This document shows, in pieces, positions 1-8,341 of a DNA stretch of 64,000 nt (position 1 is the first letter of the stretch; each line of letters starts with the position of its first letter). The translations under genes were made by a program, and so were the position numbers. The notes below the pieces were generated by a model. It was not told the DNA's origin, made no database searches, and was given only the letters and a program-made list of their open reading frames with translations. Source of the DNA: Alcaligenes faecalis. Its GTDB lineage: Bacteria; Pseudomonadota; Gammaproteobacteria; Burkholderiales; Burkholderiaceae_B. The DNA is taken from the NCBI RefSeq assembly GCF_002443155.1, contig NZ_CP023667.1, forward strand, positions 2,728,001 through 2,792,000, in the 5' to 3' direction.

Positions 1-675
1 CCAGTCTGGCAACGCATTTACTGGTGCGCGCTTGAAGGTACCGCCGCCTCGCTGCTCTTGCTGGCCGGTGGTCTGACTGCCTTGCAAACCGTGACGCTAG
101 TCAGTGCCCTGCCCTTTGCCATCATCATGTTCTTGTTGATTCTGGGGCTGTTCAAAGGCATGAAGGCAGATATGTCACGATTGCGTCGTCAAGGTCCCAT
201 GTCCGGCCCGGCACCGGGTTCGGAAGTGTCCTGGCGCCGCCGCCTCTCGACCATTCTGCACACGCCCAACCAGCGTGATGCCCGTCGCTTCATGGGTGAG
301 ACCGTGGTTCCCGCCTTGCAGGCTGTGGCAGACGAGCTGAGTAAACGCAACCTGAATGTCAGCCTGGAAACGGGCGAGCCGGATACGGCGCAACTGACCA
401 TTCAGGCCGACAACCAGCGCAACTTTGTCTATGGCGTGGAATTGCGTGCACGTCGGGTTGCCAGCTTTACGGCAGCGGCTGCTCGCAACGAGCAGGCTCG
501 ACCTCAGGAATGGCAAGTGCGCACTGTCTTTGCCGATGGCAGTCGGGGTTATGACCTGATGGGCTTGTCTTCCAGCCAGGTCATCAACGACATCCTGAAC
601 CACTTCGAGCGCTATCAGTCGCTGGTCACCTCCGAGGCGACAGCCCTGTACGCGCAGTCGCCCGACCCAACCTAA
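1..675 (+). CDS. betT: BCCT-family choline/betaine transporter, C-terminal part (5' end outside window)
   Basis: The reading frame is open from the first base, so the gene starts upstream. The first ~50 visible residues are the last membrane segments of a betaine/choline/carnitine transporter (a WQR..YWCALEG stretch, then AGGLTALQ and a hydrophobic helix). About 150 hydrophilic residues follow (RRFMGETVVPAL, a long cytoplasmic tail). Known from the family: BCCT carriers import compatible solutes with Na+ or H+, and the long C-terminal tail is typical of the BetT branch, where it senses osmotic state. The stop overlaps the 3' end of soxR by 4 bp in a convergent arrangement. The BCCT assignment is firm; the substrate (choline) is inferred from the tail. 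Confidence 0.85.
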   Translation, partial: PVWQRIYWCALEGTAASLLLLAGGLTALQTVTLVSALPFAIIMFLLILGLFKGMKADMSRLRRQGPMSGPAPGSEVSWRRRLSTILHTPNQRDARRFMGETVVPALQAVADELSKRNLNVSLETGEPDTAQLTIQADNQRNFVYGVELRARRVASFTAAAARNEQARPQEWQVRTVFADGSRGYDLMGLSSSQVINDILNHFERYQSLVTSEATALYAQSPDPT

Positions 676-1148
676 ACCTCTGATCCGGCCTCCAGCTTTC
701 TTTCCAGAATCTGGGGGCCGGGCCCTTGCTGGCCCAGGATATCGGCCGGGTTACGCAAGGGACATTCACTCATGGACAAGCACCCACAGCCAATACAGTG
801 GGTCAGCTCATCACGCAATCGCGTCAATTGCTCAATTCGATCATTCAAACTGGCTTGCCAACGACTGGACATGGCCCGCCATTGTTTGCTGGATGGCTTG
901 CTGCCCGGTGGCAAACCACGCAAGGCCTCGTGGATTTCTTCCAGAGGAATGCCGGTACGCTGCGCCACTTTGATGATCGCAATGTAGCGTAAAACCACCG
1001 AATCAAAACGACGCTGGTTACCACTGTTGCGGGTGCTGGCAATCAAGCCTTTGGCTTCATAAAAATGCACGGTGGACACGGGTACACCACTGCGTTTGGC
1101 CACTTCCCCCACCGTCAAAGCACGACTGAAATCCACTGTTTTTGCCAT
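672..1148 (-). CDS. soxR: Redox-sensitive transcriptional activator SoxR
   Basis: A MerR-family regulator of 158 residues. The N-terminal winged helix (LTVGEVAKRSGVPVSTVHFYE) is followed by a dimerisation helix and the cysteine cluster CIGCGCLSMSEC, which matches the SoxR C-x2-C-x-C-x5-C signature that binds a [2Fe-2S] centre. Known from the family: oxidation of the cluster by redox-cycling compounds turns on the target promoter. I chose the ATG at 1148 (MAKTVDF), with AGGGG upstream; a TTG seven codons further out lies inside the SoxR box. The gene is divergent from an RND efflux operon, the usual SoxR target in non-enteric bacteria. Confidence 0.95.
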   Translation of the reverse strand: MAKTVDFSRALTVGEVAKRSGVPVSTVHFYEAKGLIASTRNSGNQRRFDSVVLRYIAIIKVAQRTGIPLEEIHEALRGLPPGSKPSSKQWRAMSSRWQASLNDRIEQLTRLRDELTHCIGCGCLSMSECPLRNPADILGQQGPGPQILERKLEAGSEV

Positions 1149-1159
1149 CTCGACACCCC

Positions 1160-1190
1160 TTGACCTCAAGTTAACTTGAGGTTTTATAGT
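1160..1190 (+). promoter_or_regulatory. SoxR box and MerR-type promoter for the efflux operon
   Basis: A perfect 18-bp palindrome CCTCAAGTTAACTTGAGG lies at 1164-1181. It sits between a -35 TTGACC (1160-1165) and a -10 TATAGT (1185-1190) separated by 19 bp. The overlong spacer with a central operator is the diagnostic architecture of SoxR/MerR-activated promoters, and the palindrome is the canonical SoxR site. It points at the efflux operon, and because it also lies just upstream of soxR it could mediate autoregulation. Confidence 0.95.
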
Positions 1191-1214
1191 CCAGGTACCT
1201 AATTAAGGCAAGCC

Positions 1215-1433
1215 ATGTTGGCTGCCTCTTTGTTGTCACAGGAACCTGCCATGCCTCCCCTCATTTGGATTCTGTTTGCCGGACCGCTGTCATGGTTGCG
1301 GCAAGCCTTGCTTGTGTCAGCCACCTACTTCAAACCTGAAGACTGGTCTCAAAGCGATCAGCGATTCGGGTGGACTCTGCCAAACAAGCAGCCCCTTTGG
1401 CCCTCCTCGATAAGCGGAGGACAAGCAGCATGA
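1215..1433 (+). CDS. Small ORF leading the SoxR-controlled efflux operon (unknown)
   Basis: A 72-codon frame starts at an ATG about 25 nt after the -10 box, with AAGG at 1205-1208. Its TGA overlaps the ATG of the next gene (ATGA at 1430-1433), which implies translational coupling. The product has a short hydrophobic segment near residues 15-35 (PLIWILFAGPLSWL) and otherwise no recognisable domain. Position resembles that of mexG in mexGHI-opmD, but MexG is about twice as long and I see no similarity. It may be a real small membrane protein or a leader that meters translation of the adaptor gene. An internal ATG at 1251 would give 60 residues. Confidence 0.4.
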   Translation: MLAASLLSQEPAMPPLIWILFAGPLSWLRQALLVSATYFKPEDWSQSDQRFGWTLPNKQPLWPSSISGGQAA

Positions 1434-2503
1434 GTTCGCGTCGTACTTGGATCATGATTCCCGTTTTGGCCGGCGTATTGGCCATAGGCTGGCGTTTGCT
1501 GCCAGCCTCGCAAGAAGCGCAGGCAGGGGGAGGCTATCCTCCTGCCGTTGTCGAACTGGCCAGTGTGGAGTTCCAGACCGCTCCTCGTCTTTTGCATGCG
1601 GTCGGTGCATTGGAAGCCTGGCAGCAAGTGTTGCTGAGCGCAGAGACCAGTGGCCGTATTCGCAAGATTGATTTCACCTCCGGACAGCACGTCAAAGCAG
1701 GCCAGCCATTGGTTTTGCTCAATGACGAACTGGAGCAAGCCAGCGTGCGCCGCGAGCAGGCACAGGTCAAACAGGCCGCCATTCAGCTCACGCGGGTGCG
1801 CAAGCTCAAAGAGCAGCAGGCCGCTACCCAGGAACAGTTGGATCAAGCCCAGGCCGATCACGCCGTCGCCCAGGCTCAGCTGCAATATCAACGTGCTGAA
1901 CTGGCCTTGAAACAGATTGCCGCCCCCTTCTCGGGCCGCATCGGCATCACCAGCCTGCACCAGGGCCACTACTTGCAACCCGGCCAGCCCATTGCCAGCC
2001 TGGTCGATGACAGCCAATTGCGCGTAAACCTGACCGTGCCAGAGCAAAGCCTGCCGGATCTGAAGGTCGGCCAGACACTGCAAGTACAGGTGGACGCCTG
2101 GCCGGGCGAGAACTTCCAGGCTGAAATCAGCGCTATCGATCCCTTGATTGGCGATTCGCGCACCATACGCCTGCAAGCGCTGCTGCCCAACCCCGACAAT
2201 CGTCTGAAAGCGGGGATGTACGCCCGCGCTCAATTGAAGCGCCCGGCTGAGGCGCCTGTGCTGACCGTACCGGAGACGGCACTGACCTACACCGCCTACG
2301 GCCAGACCGTGTTTGTGGCCTCCCCCACGGATCAGGGTCTGTGGCAGGTCAAACGTGTGGCGGTACAAACCGGCGAGCAATGGGATGAGCGTGTCGAGAT
2401 CATTGATGGCCTGAAAGAAGGCGACCAGGTTGTCAGCGCCGGTCAGATCAAGATTCAGGACGGCTCCACGGTACAGGCCGCCAAGGACAAGGAGCCCGTA
2501 TGA
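1430..2503 (+). CDS. RND efflux periplasmic adaptor (membrane fusion protein, MexH-like)
   Basis: 357 residues. An N-terminal membrane anchor (residues ~8-27) is followed by the lipoyl half-motifs, a central coiled-coil hairpin rich in Q, E and A (RREQAQVKQAAIQL ... QAQADHAVAQAQL) and the beta-barrel part beginning APFSGRIGI. Known role: it bridges the inner membrane pump and the outer membrane channel of a tripartite RND exporter. The ATG at 1430 has GGAGG nine bases upstream; an upstream in-frame start lacks one. The end overlaps the RND gene by ATGA. Placement behind a SoxR promoter suggests redox-active drugs or metabolites as substrates. Confidence 0.93.
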   Translation: MSSRRTWIMIPVLAGVLAIGWRLLPASQEAQAGGGYPPAVVELASVEFQTAPRLLHAVGALEAWQQVLLSAETSGRIRKIDFTSGQHVKAGQPLVLLNDELEQASVRREQAQVKQAAIQLTRVRKLKEQQAATQEQLDQAQADHAVAQAQLQYQRAELALKQIAAPFSGRIGITSLHQGHYLQPGQPIASLVDDSQLRVNLTVPEQSLPDLKVGQTLQVQVDAWPGENFQAEISAIDPLIGDSRTIRLQALLPNPDNRLKAGMYARAQLKRPAEAPVLTVPETALTYTAYGQTVFVASPTDQGLWQVKRVAVQTGEQWDERVEIIDGLKEGDQVVSAGQIKIQDGSTVQAAKDKEPV

Positions 2504-5500
2504 ACACCACCTCCCGTCCCGGCTTTACCGACTTGTTCGTTCGTCGGCCGGTACTTGCCCTGGTGGTCAGCGCCTTGCTCCTGATGTTGGGTCTGTTCTC
2601 CCTGGACAAGCTGCCCATCCGGCAGTATCCCCTGCTGGAGAACTCCACCATCACGATTACCACCGAGTACCCCGGCGCCTCTGCACAACTGATGCAAGGC
2701 TTTGTCACCCAACCGATCGCCCAGGCACTGGCCTCGGTGGAAGGGGTGGATTATCTGTCCTCCAACTCCGTGCAAAGCCGCAGTGTCGTGACCTTGCGCA
2801 TGGAACTGAACCGCGACTCTACCCAGGCATTGACCGAAGTCATGAGCAAGGTCAGCCAGGTGCGCTATCGCCTGCCTGAAGGCGCGTATGACCCGGTTGT
2901 GGAACGCTCCTCCGGGGACTCCACCGCCGTGGCCTATGTGGGCTTTTCCACGACGTCGATCTCCATCCCGGAACTAAACGATTATTTGTCCCGCGTGGTG
3001 GAGCCCATGTTCTCCACCATTGATGGCGTGGCGAAAATCCAAACCTTTGGCGGCCAAAAACTGGCCATGCGACTGTGGCTGGATTCGGACCGCATGGCTG
3101 GCTATGGCCTGACTGCTGCCGATATTGCCCAGGCTGTACGCGCCAACAACTATCAGGCCGCTCCCGGCATGGTCAAAGGCCAGCATGTCTTGAGCAATAT
3201 TCAACTCAACTCGGACCTGACCAGCGTGGCCGAATTTCAGGACCTGATCGTGCGTGAGGATGGCACCTCGTTGGTACGACTGCGCGACATAGGCAAGGTA
3301 GAACTGGGGGCAGCGGCAACTGAAACCAGCGCCTTGATGGATGGTCTGCCCGCGATTCACCTGGGTTTGTTCCCTACTCCCGGCGGCAATCCCTTGCGCA
3401 TTGTGGAAGGCATTCGTGACCGCCTGCCCGCTATTGAGGCGACCTTGCCACCCGGCGTAGAAGTGGCCTTGGCTTTTGAAACCGCCCGCTTCATCCAGGC
3501 CTCGATTGATGAGGTACTCAAGACCCTGACCGAAGCCATGATTATCGTGGTGCTGGTGATTTACCTGTGCCTGGGTTCGTTCCGCAGCGTGTTGATTCCC
3601 CTGGCCACCATTCCCTTGTCCATGCTGGGAGCCGCGGCCTTGATGCTGGCCTTTGGCTTCAGCATCAACTTGCTGACCTTGCTGGCCATGGTGCTGGCTA
3701 TTGGTCTGGTCGTGGACGACGCGATTGTGGTGGTTGAAAACGTACACCGTCATATTGCTGCCGGGCGTTCGCCCGTGGTGGCCGCCCTGCTGGGCGCGCG
3801 TGAAGTGGCTGGTCCTGTAATCGCCATGACGCTGACGCTGGCTGCGGTTTATGCCCCGATTGGTCTGATGGGTGGCCTGACTGGGGCACTCTTCAAGGAG
3901 TTTGCCCTGACCCTGGCCGGTGCCGTGCTGGTATCCGGGGTTGTAGCCTTGACCTTGTCCCCAGTGATGAGTTCCTTGCTGCTGCCCTCCCAGCAAGATG
4001 AAGGCCGCGTGGCTCACATGGCAGAGAGCTTCTTTGGTGGTCTGTCGGCCCGCTATGGCCACTTGCTGGCCCGCTCCCTGCGTCATCGCTGGATTACCGG
4101 CGCGGTCGCCTTGCTGGTCTTTATCAGCCTGCCCGTGCTCTATCAAATGACGCACAGCGAACTGGCTCCCATTGAGGATCAGGCCAGCGTGCTGACAGCC
4201 GTGAAAGCTCCGCAAAATGCCAACCTGGCCTATGCCGAGCGCGACGGCAAGCTGCTGGATGACACGTATCGTGAAGTGGCCGAAACCGAAAGCACCTGGT
4301 TGATTGTGGGGACAGACGGCCCGGCCGCCAGCTTTGGCGGAATCAACCTGAAGGACTGGAGCAAGCGCGACCGCGATGCCAGCGCCGTACAGGGCGAACT
4401 GCAAGGACGCGTCAGCGCGATTCCCGGCAGCAGCATCTTTGCTTTCCAGCTTGCCCCCTTGCCCGGTTCCAGCGGCGGTCTGCCGGTACAACTGGTACTG
4501 CGCAGTCCCGGCGACTACCGCACGGTGTACGACACGATGGAATGGGTGAAGCAGCAAGCCCGTGAAAGTGGCTTGTTCGTTGTAGTGGATAGCGACCTGG
4601 ACTACAACAAGCCGGTTTCCCGCGTGGAAATTGACCGCAGCAAAGCCGCCAGCATGGGCATCAGCCTGCGTGATATTGCCGACTCTTTGGCTGTACTGGT
4701 GGGCGAGAACTACCTGAACCGCTTCTCGCTGGATGGCCGCTCGTACGACGTCATTCCGCAAAGCCAGCGTGAACTGCGCCTGACGGCTCAAGCCCTGACA
4801 CGCCAGTTTGTACGCAGTGCCAATGGCGAGCTGGTGCCCTTGTCGACCATGGTTCAAATCCACAGCGAAGTGGAACCGAACAGCCTGCGCCAATTCAACC
4901 AGCAAAACTCGGCCACGTTGCAAGCCATTCCCGCTCCGGGCGTAACGCTGGGGCAAGCAGTGGGCTATCTGGACGACATCGCCCGGCAATTGCCCGCAGG
5001 CTTTACGCATGACTGGCAATCCGAGTCGCGCCAATTCACCCAGGAAAGTCAGTCTCTGGTGTGGGCCTTCCTGGCCGCGCTGGTGGTGATTTATCTGGTA
5101 CTGGCCGCGCAGTACGAAAGCCTGGTGGACCCCATCATCATTCTGGTGACGGTGCCCTTGTCCCTGTGCGGCGCCCTGCTGCCTTTGGCCCTGGGGTTTG
5201 GCACGCTCAACATCTACACCCAGATAGGTCTGTTAACGCTGGTCGGGCTGATCAGCAAGCACGGCATTCTGATGGTGGAGTTTGCCAATGAACTGCAATT
5301 CAAAGAGGGCTTGAAAAAGCCTGAAGCCATCTTGCAAGCCGCCCGCATTCGTTTGCGCCCTGTGCTGATGACAACCGGAGCCATGGTCTTTGGTCTGGTG
5401 CCTCTTCTGTTTGCCTCCGGTGCGGGTGCGAACAGCCGCTTTGGCCTGGGTGTGGTGCTGGTCTCGGGCATGTTGATCGGCACAATATTCACCCTGTTTA

Positions 5501-5616
5501 TCTTGCCGACTTTGTATACCTTGCTGGCGCGTGATCACGCCCATCAAGCAGACACCCCGCGGGCGCGCGATTTGGCTCAGGCCCTGCGCCCTTCGACTGG
5601 AGAACACTCATCATGA
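2500..5616 (+). CDS. RND multidrug efflux pump, HAE1 family (MexI-like)
   Basis: 1038 residues, the normal length for a hydrophobe/amphiphile RND pump. The TM4 proton-relay aspartates are at residues 406-407 (LVVDDAIVVVENVH) and the TM10 lysine is at ~920 (ISKHGILMVEF). Two large periplasmic loops follow TM1 and TM7, as expected. Known role: a proton-driven trimeric exporter in the inner membrane. It starts inside the stop of the adaptor gene and its own stop overlaps the start of the outer membrane factor, so the three components are translated as one unit under SoxR control. Confidence 0.95.
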   Translation: MNTTSRPGFTDLFVRRPVLALVVSALLLMLGLFSLDKLPIRQYPLLENSTITITTEYPGASAQLMQGFVTQPIAQALASVEGVDYLSSNSVQSRSVVTLRMELNRDSTQALTEVMSKVSQVRYRLPEGAYDPVVERSSGDSTAVAYVGFSTTSISIPELNDYLSRVVEPMFSTIDGVAKIQTFGGQKLAMRLWLDSDRMAGYGLTAADIAQAVRANNYQAAPGMVKGQHVLSNIQLNSDLTSVAEFQDLIVREDGTSLVRLRDIGKVELGAAATETSALMDGLPAIHLGLFPTPGGNPLRIVEGIRDRLPAIEATLPPGVEVALAFETARFIQASIDEVLKTLTEAMIIVVLVIYLCLGSFRSVLIPLATIPLSMLGAAALMLAFGFSINLLTLLAMVLAIGLVVDDAIVVVENVHRHIAAGRSPVVAALLGAREVAGPVIAMTLTLAAVYAPIGLMGGLTGALFKEFALTLAGAVLVSGVVALTLSPVMSSLLLPSQQDEGRVAHMAESFFGGLSARYGHLLARSLRHRWITGAVALLVFISLPVLYQMTHSELAPIEDQASVLTAVKAPQNANLAYAERDGKLLDDTYREVAETESTWLIVGTDGPAASFGGINLKDWSKRDRDASAVQGELQGRVSAIPGSSIFAFQLAPLPGSSGGLPVQLVLRSPGDYRTVYDTMEWVKQQARESGLFVVVDSDLDYNKPVSRVEIDRSKAASMGISLRDIADSLAVLVGENYLNRFSLDGRSYDVIPQSQRELRLTAQALTRQFVRSANGELVPLSTMVQIHSEVEPNSLRQFNQQNSATLQAIPAPGVTLGQAVGYLDDIARQLPAGFTHDWQSESRQFTQESQSLVWAFLAALVVIYLVLAAQYESLVDPIIILVTVPLSLCGALLPLALGFGTLNIYTQIGLLTLVGLISKHGILMVEFANELQFKEGLKKPEAILQAARIRLRPVLMTTGAMVFGLVPLLFASGAGANSRFGLGVVLVSGMLIGTIFTLFILPTLYTLLARDHAHQADTPRARDLAQALRPSTGEHSS

Positions 5617-7046
5617 CGCCACAACTATCAAACAGGCTAGCGCCTGTGGCGCGTGCTCTGCGACTGGTGATCCCCAGCCTGATCCTGAGCGGTTGTGCGG
5701 TGGGTCTGGACACCTCCATTCCCACCGCCCCAAGCTTGGTCGACACCAACTGGAACAGTCAGTTCGCTCAAACCACCGAGCAACGCGAAAACTGGTGGAC
5801 CTTGCTGCAAGACCCGCAACTGGACGCCCTGATTGCCAAGGCCCTGGATCACAACCTGGATATTGCCCAGGCACAGGCCCGCTGGCGGGCCTCCCGTGCC
5901 CTGATCGACGAGCGCCAGCACGACCGCCTGCCGGCCGTCACGGCCCACGCCAGCTACAACCGTAGCGGTTCACAGTTTGCCGCGCCCGATGGCTCCATTG
6001 ACCATGGCATCAGCGAAAACTGGCGCCTGGGCATGCAGGCCACGTGGGAGATTGATCTGTTCGGTCGTCTGGAACAGTTGGCCCGTTCTGCCCAGGCTCG
6101 CAGCGAAGCCAGTGCAGACCAACTGGATCTGACTCGCCAGGCTATCGCGGCTGAACTGGCACGTCAGTACGTACAAGCCCAGGGTTTGCAACGGCGACTG
6201 GCGCTGGCTGAGGACGACGTACGCAGTTGGGAACATACGATCAAGCTGGTGCAGGCTGGTGTGTCGCTGGGCCGGGAACTGCCGGAGAATCTGGACAATG
6301 CCCAGGCTGGTCTGGAACGAGCCAAAACCCTGGTGCCTCAACTGCGCAGCGATCTGGAACTGGCTCGTTTGCGCATCCAGGTGCTCAGCGGCGGACAAGC
6401 CAAGATCATTGATACACCGCTGCCTAGCTCCAAAGCTCCTTTAGCGGCGTCCCTGCCTTTGGGCGATGTCAACGCCATGCTGTTCAACCGGCCTGACGTA
6501 CGTGCCGCTCGACAGGAAATCCTGGCCAGTTCGCACGAAGTGGCCGCCGCCACCGCCGAGCTGTACCCCCGTCTGGATCTGGCTGGCTTTATCGGCTTCT
6601 TTGCTCTGCGGGGTAGCGACCTGGGCCATGCTGCCCGCGCCTTCGATGTATCACCCGCCATGCAATGGCCTGCCCTGCGCCTGGGTCATGCCAGAGCGCG
6701 CTTGCGTGGCATGGAAGCCGTGGCTGATGAATCACGCCTGCACTATCAACAAGTGCTGCTGCAAGCTCAGGAAGAAATTCAGGGCTCTTTGCAAAGGCTG
6801 ACTCAACATCAGGAGAGCCTGCTTAGCCTGACTCGAGCGGCGTCACACCTGGAAAATGCCCATGAGCGTGCCTTGACGCGTTATGAAGTGGGGGCTGGAG
6901 CCTATCAGCAAGTGCTGGAAAATCAGCGCAGCCTGAACCAGACCCGACAAGAGCTGGCGATTGCCGAAACCGGCTCGTACCTGAATGTGATTGCCTTGTA
7001 TCAGGCCTTGGGTTGGGGAATAGCGACGCCAAGCAGCCCTGAGTAA
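5613..7046 (+). CDS. RND efflux outer membrane lipoprotein, NodT/OpmD family
   Basis: 477 residues. The signal peptide ends in a lipobox (LILSGC, Cys28), followed by the two internally repeated OEP domains with long alpha-helical hairpins (for example LDNAQAGLERAKTLVPQL and LENQRSLNQTRQELAIAETG near the end). Known role: trimeric TolC-like exit duct of a tripartite pump. It overlaps the RND gene by ATGA and ends the operon; the next gene converges from the other strand after 2 bp. The order adaptor-pump-channel behind a SoxR box parallels Pseudomonas mexHI-opmD. Confidence 0.93.
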   Translation: MTPQLSNRLAPVARALRLVIPSLILSGCAVGLDTSIPTAPSLVDTNWNSQFAQTTEQRENWWTLLQDPQLDALIAKALDHNLDIAQAQARWRASRALIDERQHDRLPAVTAHASYNRSGSQFAAPDGSIDHGISENWRLGMQATWEIDLFGRLEQLARSAQARSEASADQLDLTRQAIAAELARQYVQAQGLQRRLALAEDDVRSWEHTIKLVQAGVSLGRELPENLDNAQAGLERAKTLVPQLRSDLELARLRIQVLSGGQAKIIDTPLPSSKAPLAASLPLGDVNAMLFNRPDVRAARQEILASSHEVAAATAELYPRLDLAGFIGFFALRGSDLGHAARAFDVSPAMQWPALRLGHARARLRGMEAVADESRLHYQQVLLQAQEEIQGSLQRLTQHQESLLSLTRAASHLENAHERALTRYEVGAGAYQQVLENQRSLNQTRQELAIAETGSYLNVIALYQALGWGIATPSSPE

Positions 7047-7048
7047 TT

Positions 7049-7468
7049 TCAGGCTTGATGGGATTGGGGGTGGTCTGTCTCAAAGATGGGCCGCCCCTTT
7101 TCTATTTGAGCGTCCGTCTGTTGCAGAAACTCGGATAGATTCGCAATCTTGCTTTGCATCAGCCGCTCCAACAGCTTACCGCCAAACCACAACAAGGCGC
7201 AGCAGAAAAGCGTAATCGGCAATACATACCAACGCAGCCAGGCCGAAGCATCCAGCAGCCAGCCTGCAGCGGTAAAAATCACCACCAAGGTGCAGGCAAT
7301 CCAGTTATTGCGCTTGGCTTTGAGCAGAAATTTACTCAAGTCCTGGTGACCACGCTCCAGAGTCTCTACTTGCTCGCTCAGTTGATCACGGTCTTTTTTC
7401 AACTGTGCCCAGGCGGCGCGCTGCTCCTGTGTCACCGGCCTGCCTGGTTCATGCTCCTGATTGCTCAT
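7049..7468 (-). CDS. Hypothetical protein with coiled coil and two membrane segments
   Basis: 139 residues with no family I recognise. Residues ~15-50 are charged and heptad-like (LKKDRDQLSEQVETLERGHQDL). Two hydrophobic segments follow (about 55-72 and 78-97), then a second amphipathic stretch (LLERLMQSKIANLSEFLQQTDAQI). This looks like a small inner membrane protein with both ends in the cytoplasm. It converges on the efflux operon with almost no gap, and no terminator is evident between them. Confidence 0.7.
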   Translation of the reverse strand: MSNQEHEPGRPVTQEQRAAWAQLKKDRDQLSEQVETLERGHQDLSKFLLKAKRNNWIACTLVVIFTAAGWLLDASAWLRWYVLPITLFCCALLWFGGKLLERLMQSKIANLSEFLQQTDAQIEKGRPIFETDHPQSHQA

Positions 7469-7648
7469 TATCTCTACGCCTGACAGCGGAGTGCTCTAGA
7501 AAAACACTATTGTAGGAGGAATGAAAACAGGGAGTGTTTCTGTCTTTTTCTTTATCAAGCCAGCCTATGTCTATCACTTCAAGCACATCACGCCATGCCC
7601 CGCCTGCTCTCGCTACCCACCGCCCATCAGAACAGCCAGAAAACATGG

Positions 7649-8338
7649 CTAGTTCCCCAGCAAGGATGAGCCTTTCTGCCCCAGGGACAGCACCTCACTG
7701 GCGTTCACAATGGCAATCGAAATATCTTCAATTGTGCTGCGTTTGTTCATGGCCTGCTCGCGGATCAGATCATAGGCCTGATCCTCCGACACCTGATGGG
7801 TACGCATCAAGATCGTCTTGGCCTGAGCCACATGCCGCTGCCCCATCAGCTTGGTCTGCAGCTTGCTGATCAGGCGACGCTGCTGGCGTAGTTCCTTATG
7901 GTATTTGCGTGCCAGTACCACCGTGGACAACAAACCAAAAGAACGAATCGGTGCAGGCAGGATCGCCTGAATATTCAAATCCAGCACAGCGGAAACTATC
8001 GTGGGGTTTTCATAATTGACCACGGCAATCACTGTGGGGGCATCCTCCTCGCAGACCCAATCCAGGCGCAGGTGCAAAAGATCAGGCTGCACAGCCAGAA
8101 ACACCAAATCCGTTCCTGAAGGCAGGTTTTGCGTGGGCGGCCAGATCGTCTGGACCGAACACCCGATACGCTGCAGTTGCTGGGTCAGCAAGCGGCCATC
8201 GCTATCGTCCGGATGCATGACCACCATCGTCAATTGCCGCAGTTCCTTGAGCTGCGGCGAGGTGGCATGCGGAAAACGATTCCGCGCTCGCAAGGGCTTG
8301 TTTGCCGGCTCATCACCGTAGGAAGAGGAGTTGGCCAC
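7649..8338 (-). CDS. amiR: ANTAR-domain antitermination regulator, AmiR-like
   Basis: 229 residues. Residues ~35-145 form a receiver-like fold, but the strand that normally ends in the phosphoacceptor Asp reads DLVFLAVQ, so it is a pseudo-receiver as in Pseudomonas AmiR. Residues ~155-215 are an ANTAR RNA-binding domain (LMGQRHVAQAKTILM ... AYDLIREQAM). Known role: AmiR binds nascent leader RNA and prevents termination, and is held inactive by AmiC until an amide inducer binds. It lies 3 bp after amiC in the same operon. The expected RNA target is the leader terminator at 10271-10317. Confidence 0.9.
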   Translation of the reverse strand: MANSSSYGDEPANKPLRARNRFPHATSPQLKELRQLTMVVMHPDDSDGRLLTQQLQRIGCSVQTIWPPTQNLPSGTDLVFLAVQPDLLHLRLDWVCEEDAPTVIAVVNYENPTIVSAVLDLNIQAILPAPIRSFGLLSTVVLARKYHKELRQQRRLISKLQTKLMGQRHVAQAKTILMRTHQVSEDQAYDLIREQAMNKRSTIEDISIAIVNASEVLSLGQKGSSLLGN

Positions 8339-8341
8339 GCT

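Noticed and set aside
2974..5034. Long minus-strand open frame (686 codons) opposite the RND pump gene
   Set aside because: Composition (His/Gln-rich, no domain) is that of an antisense shadow; the plus-strand frame is a clear RND protein.
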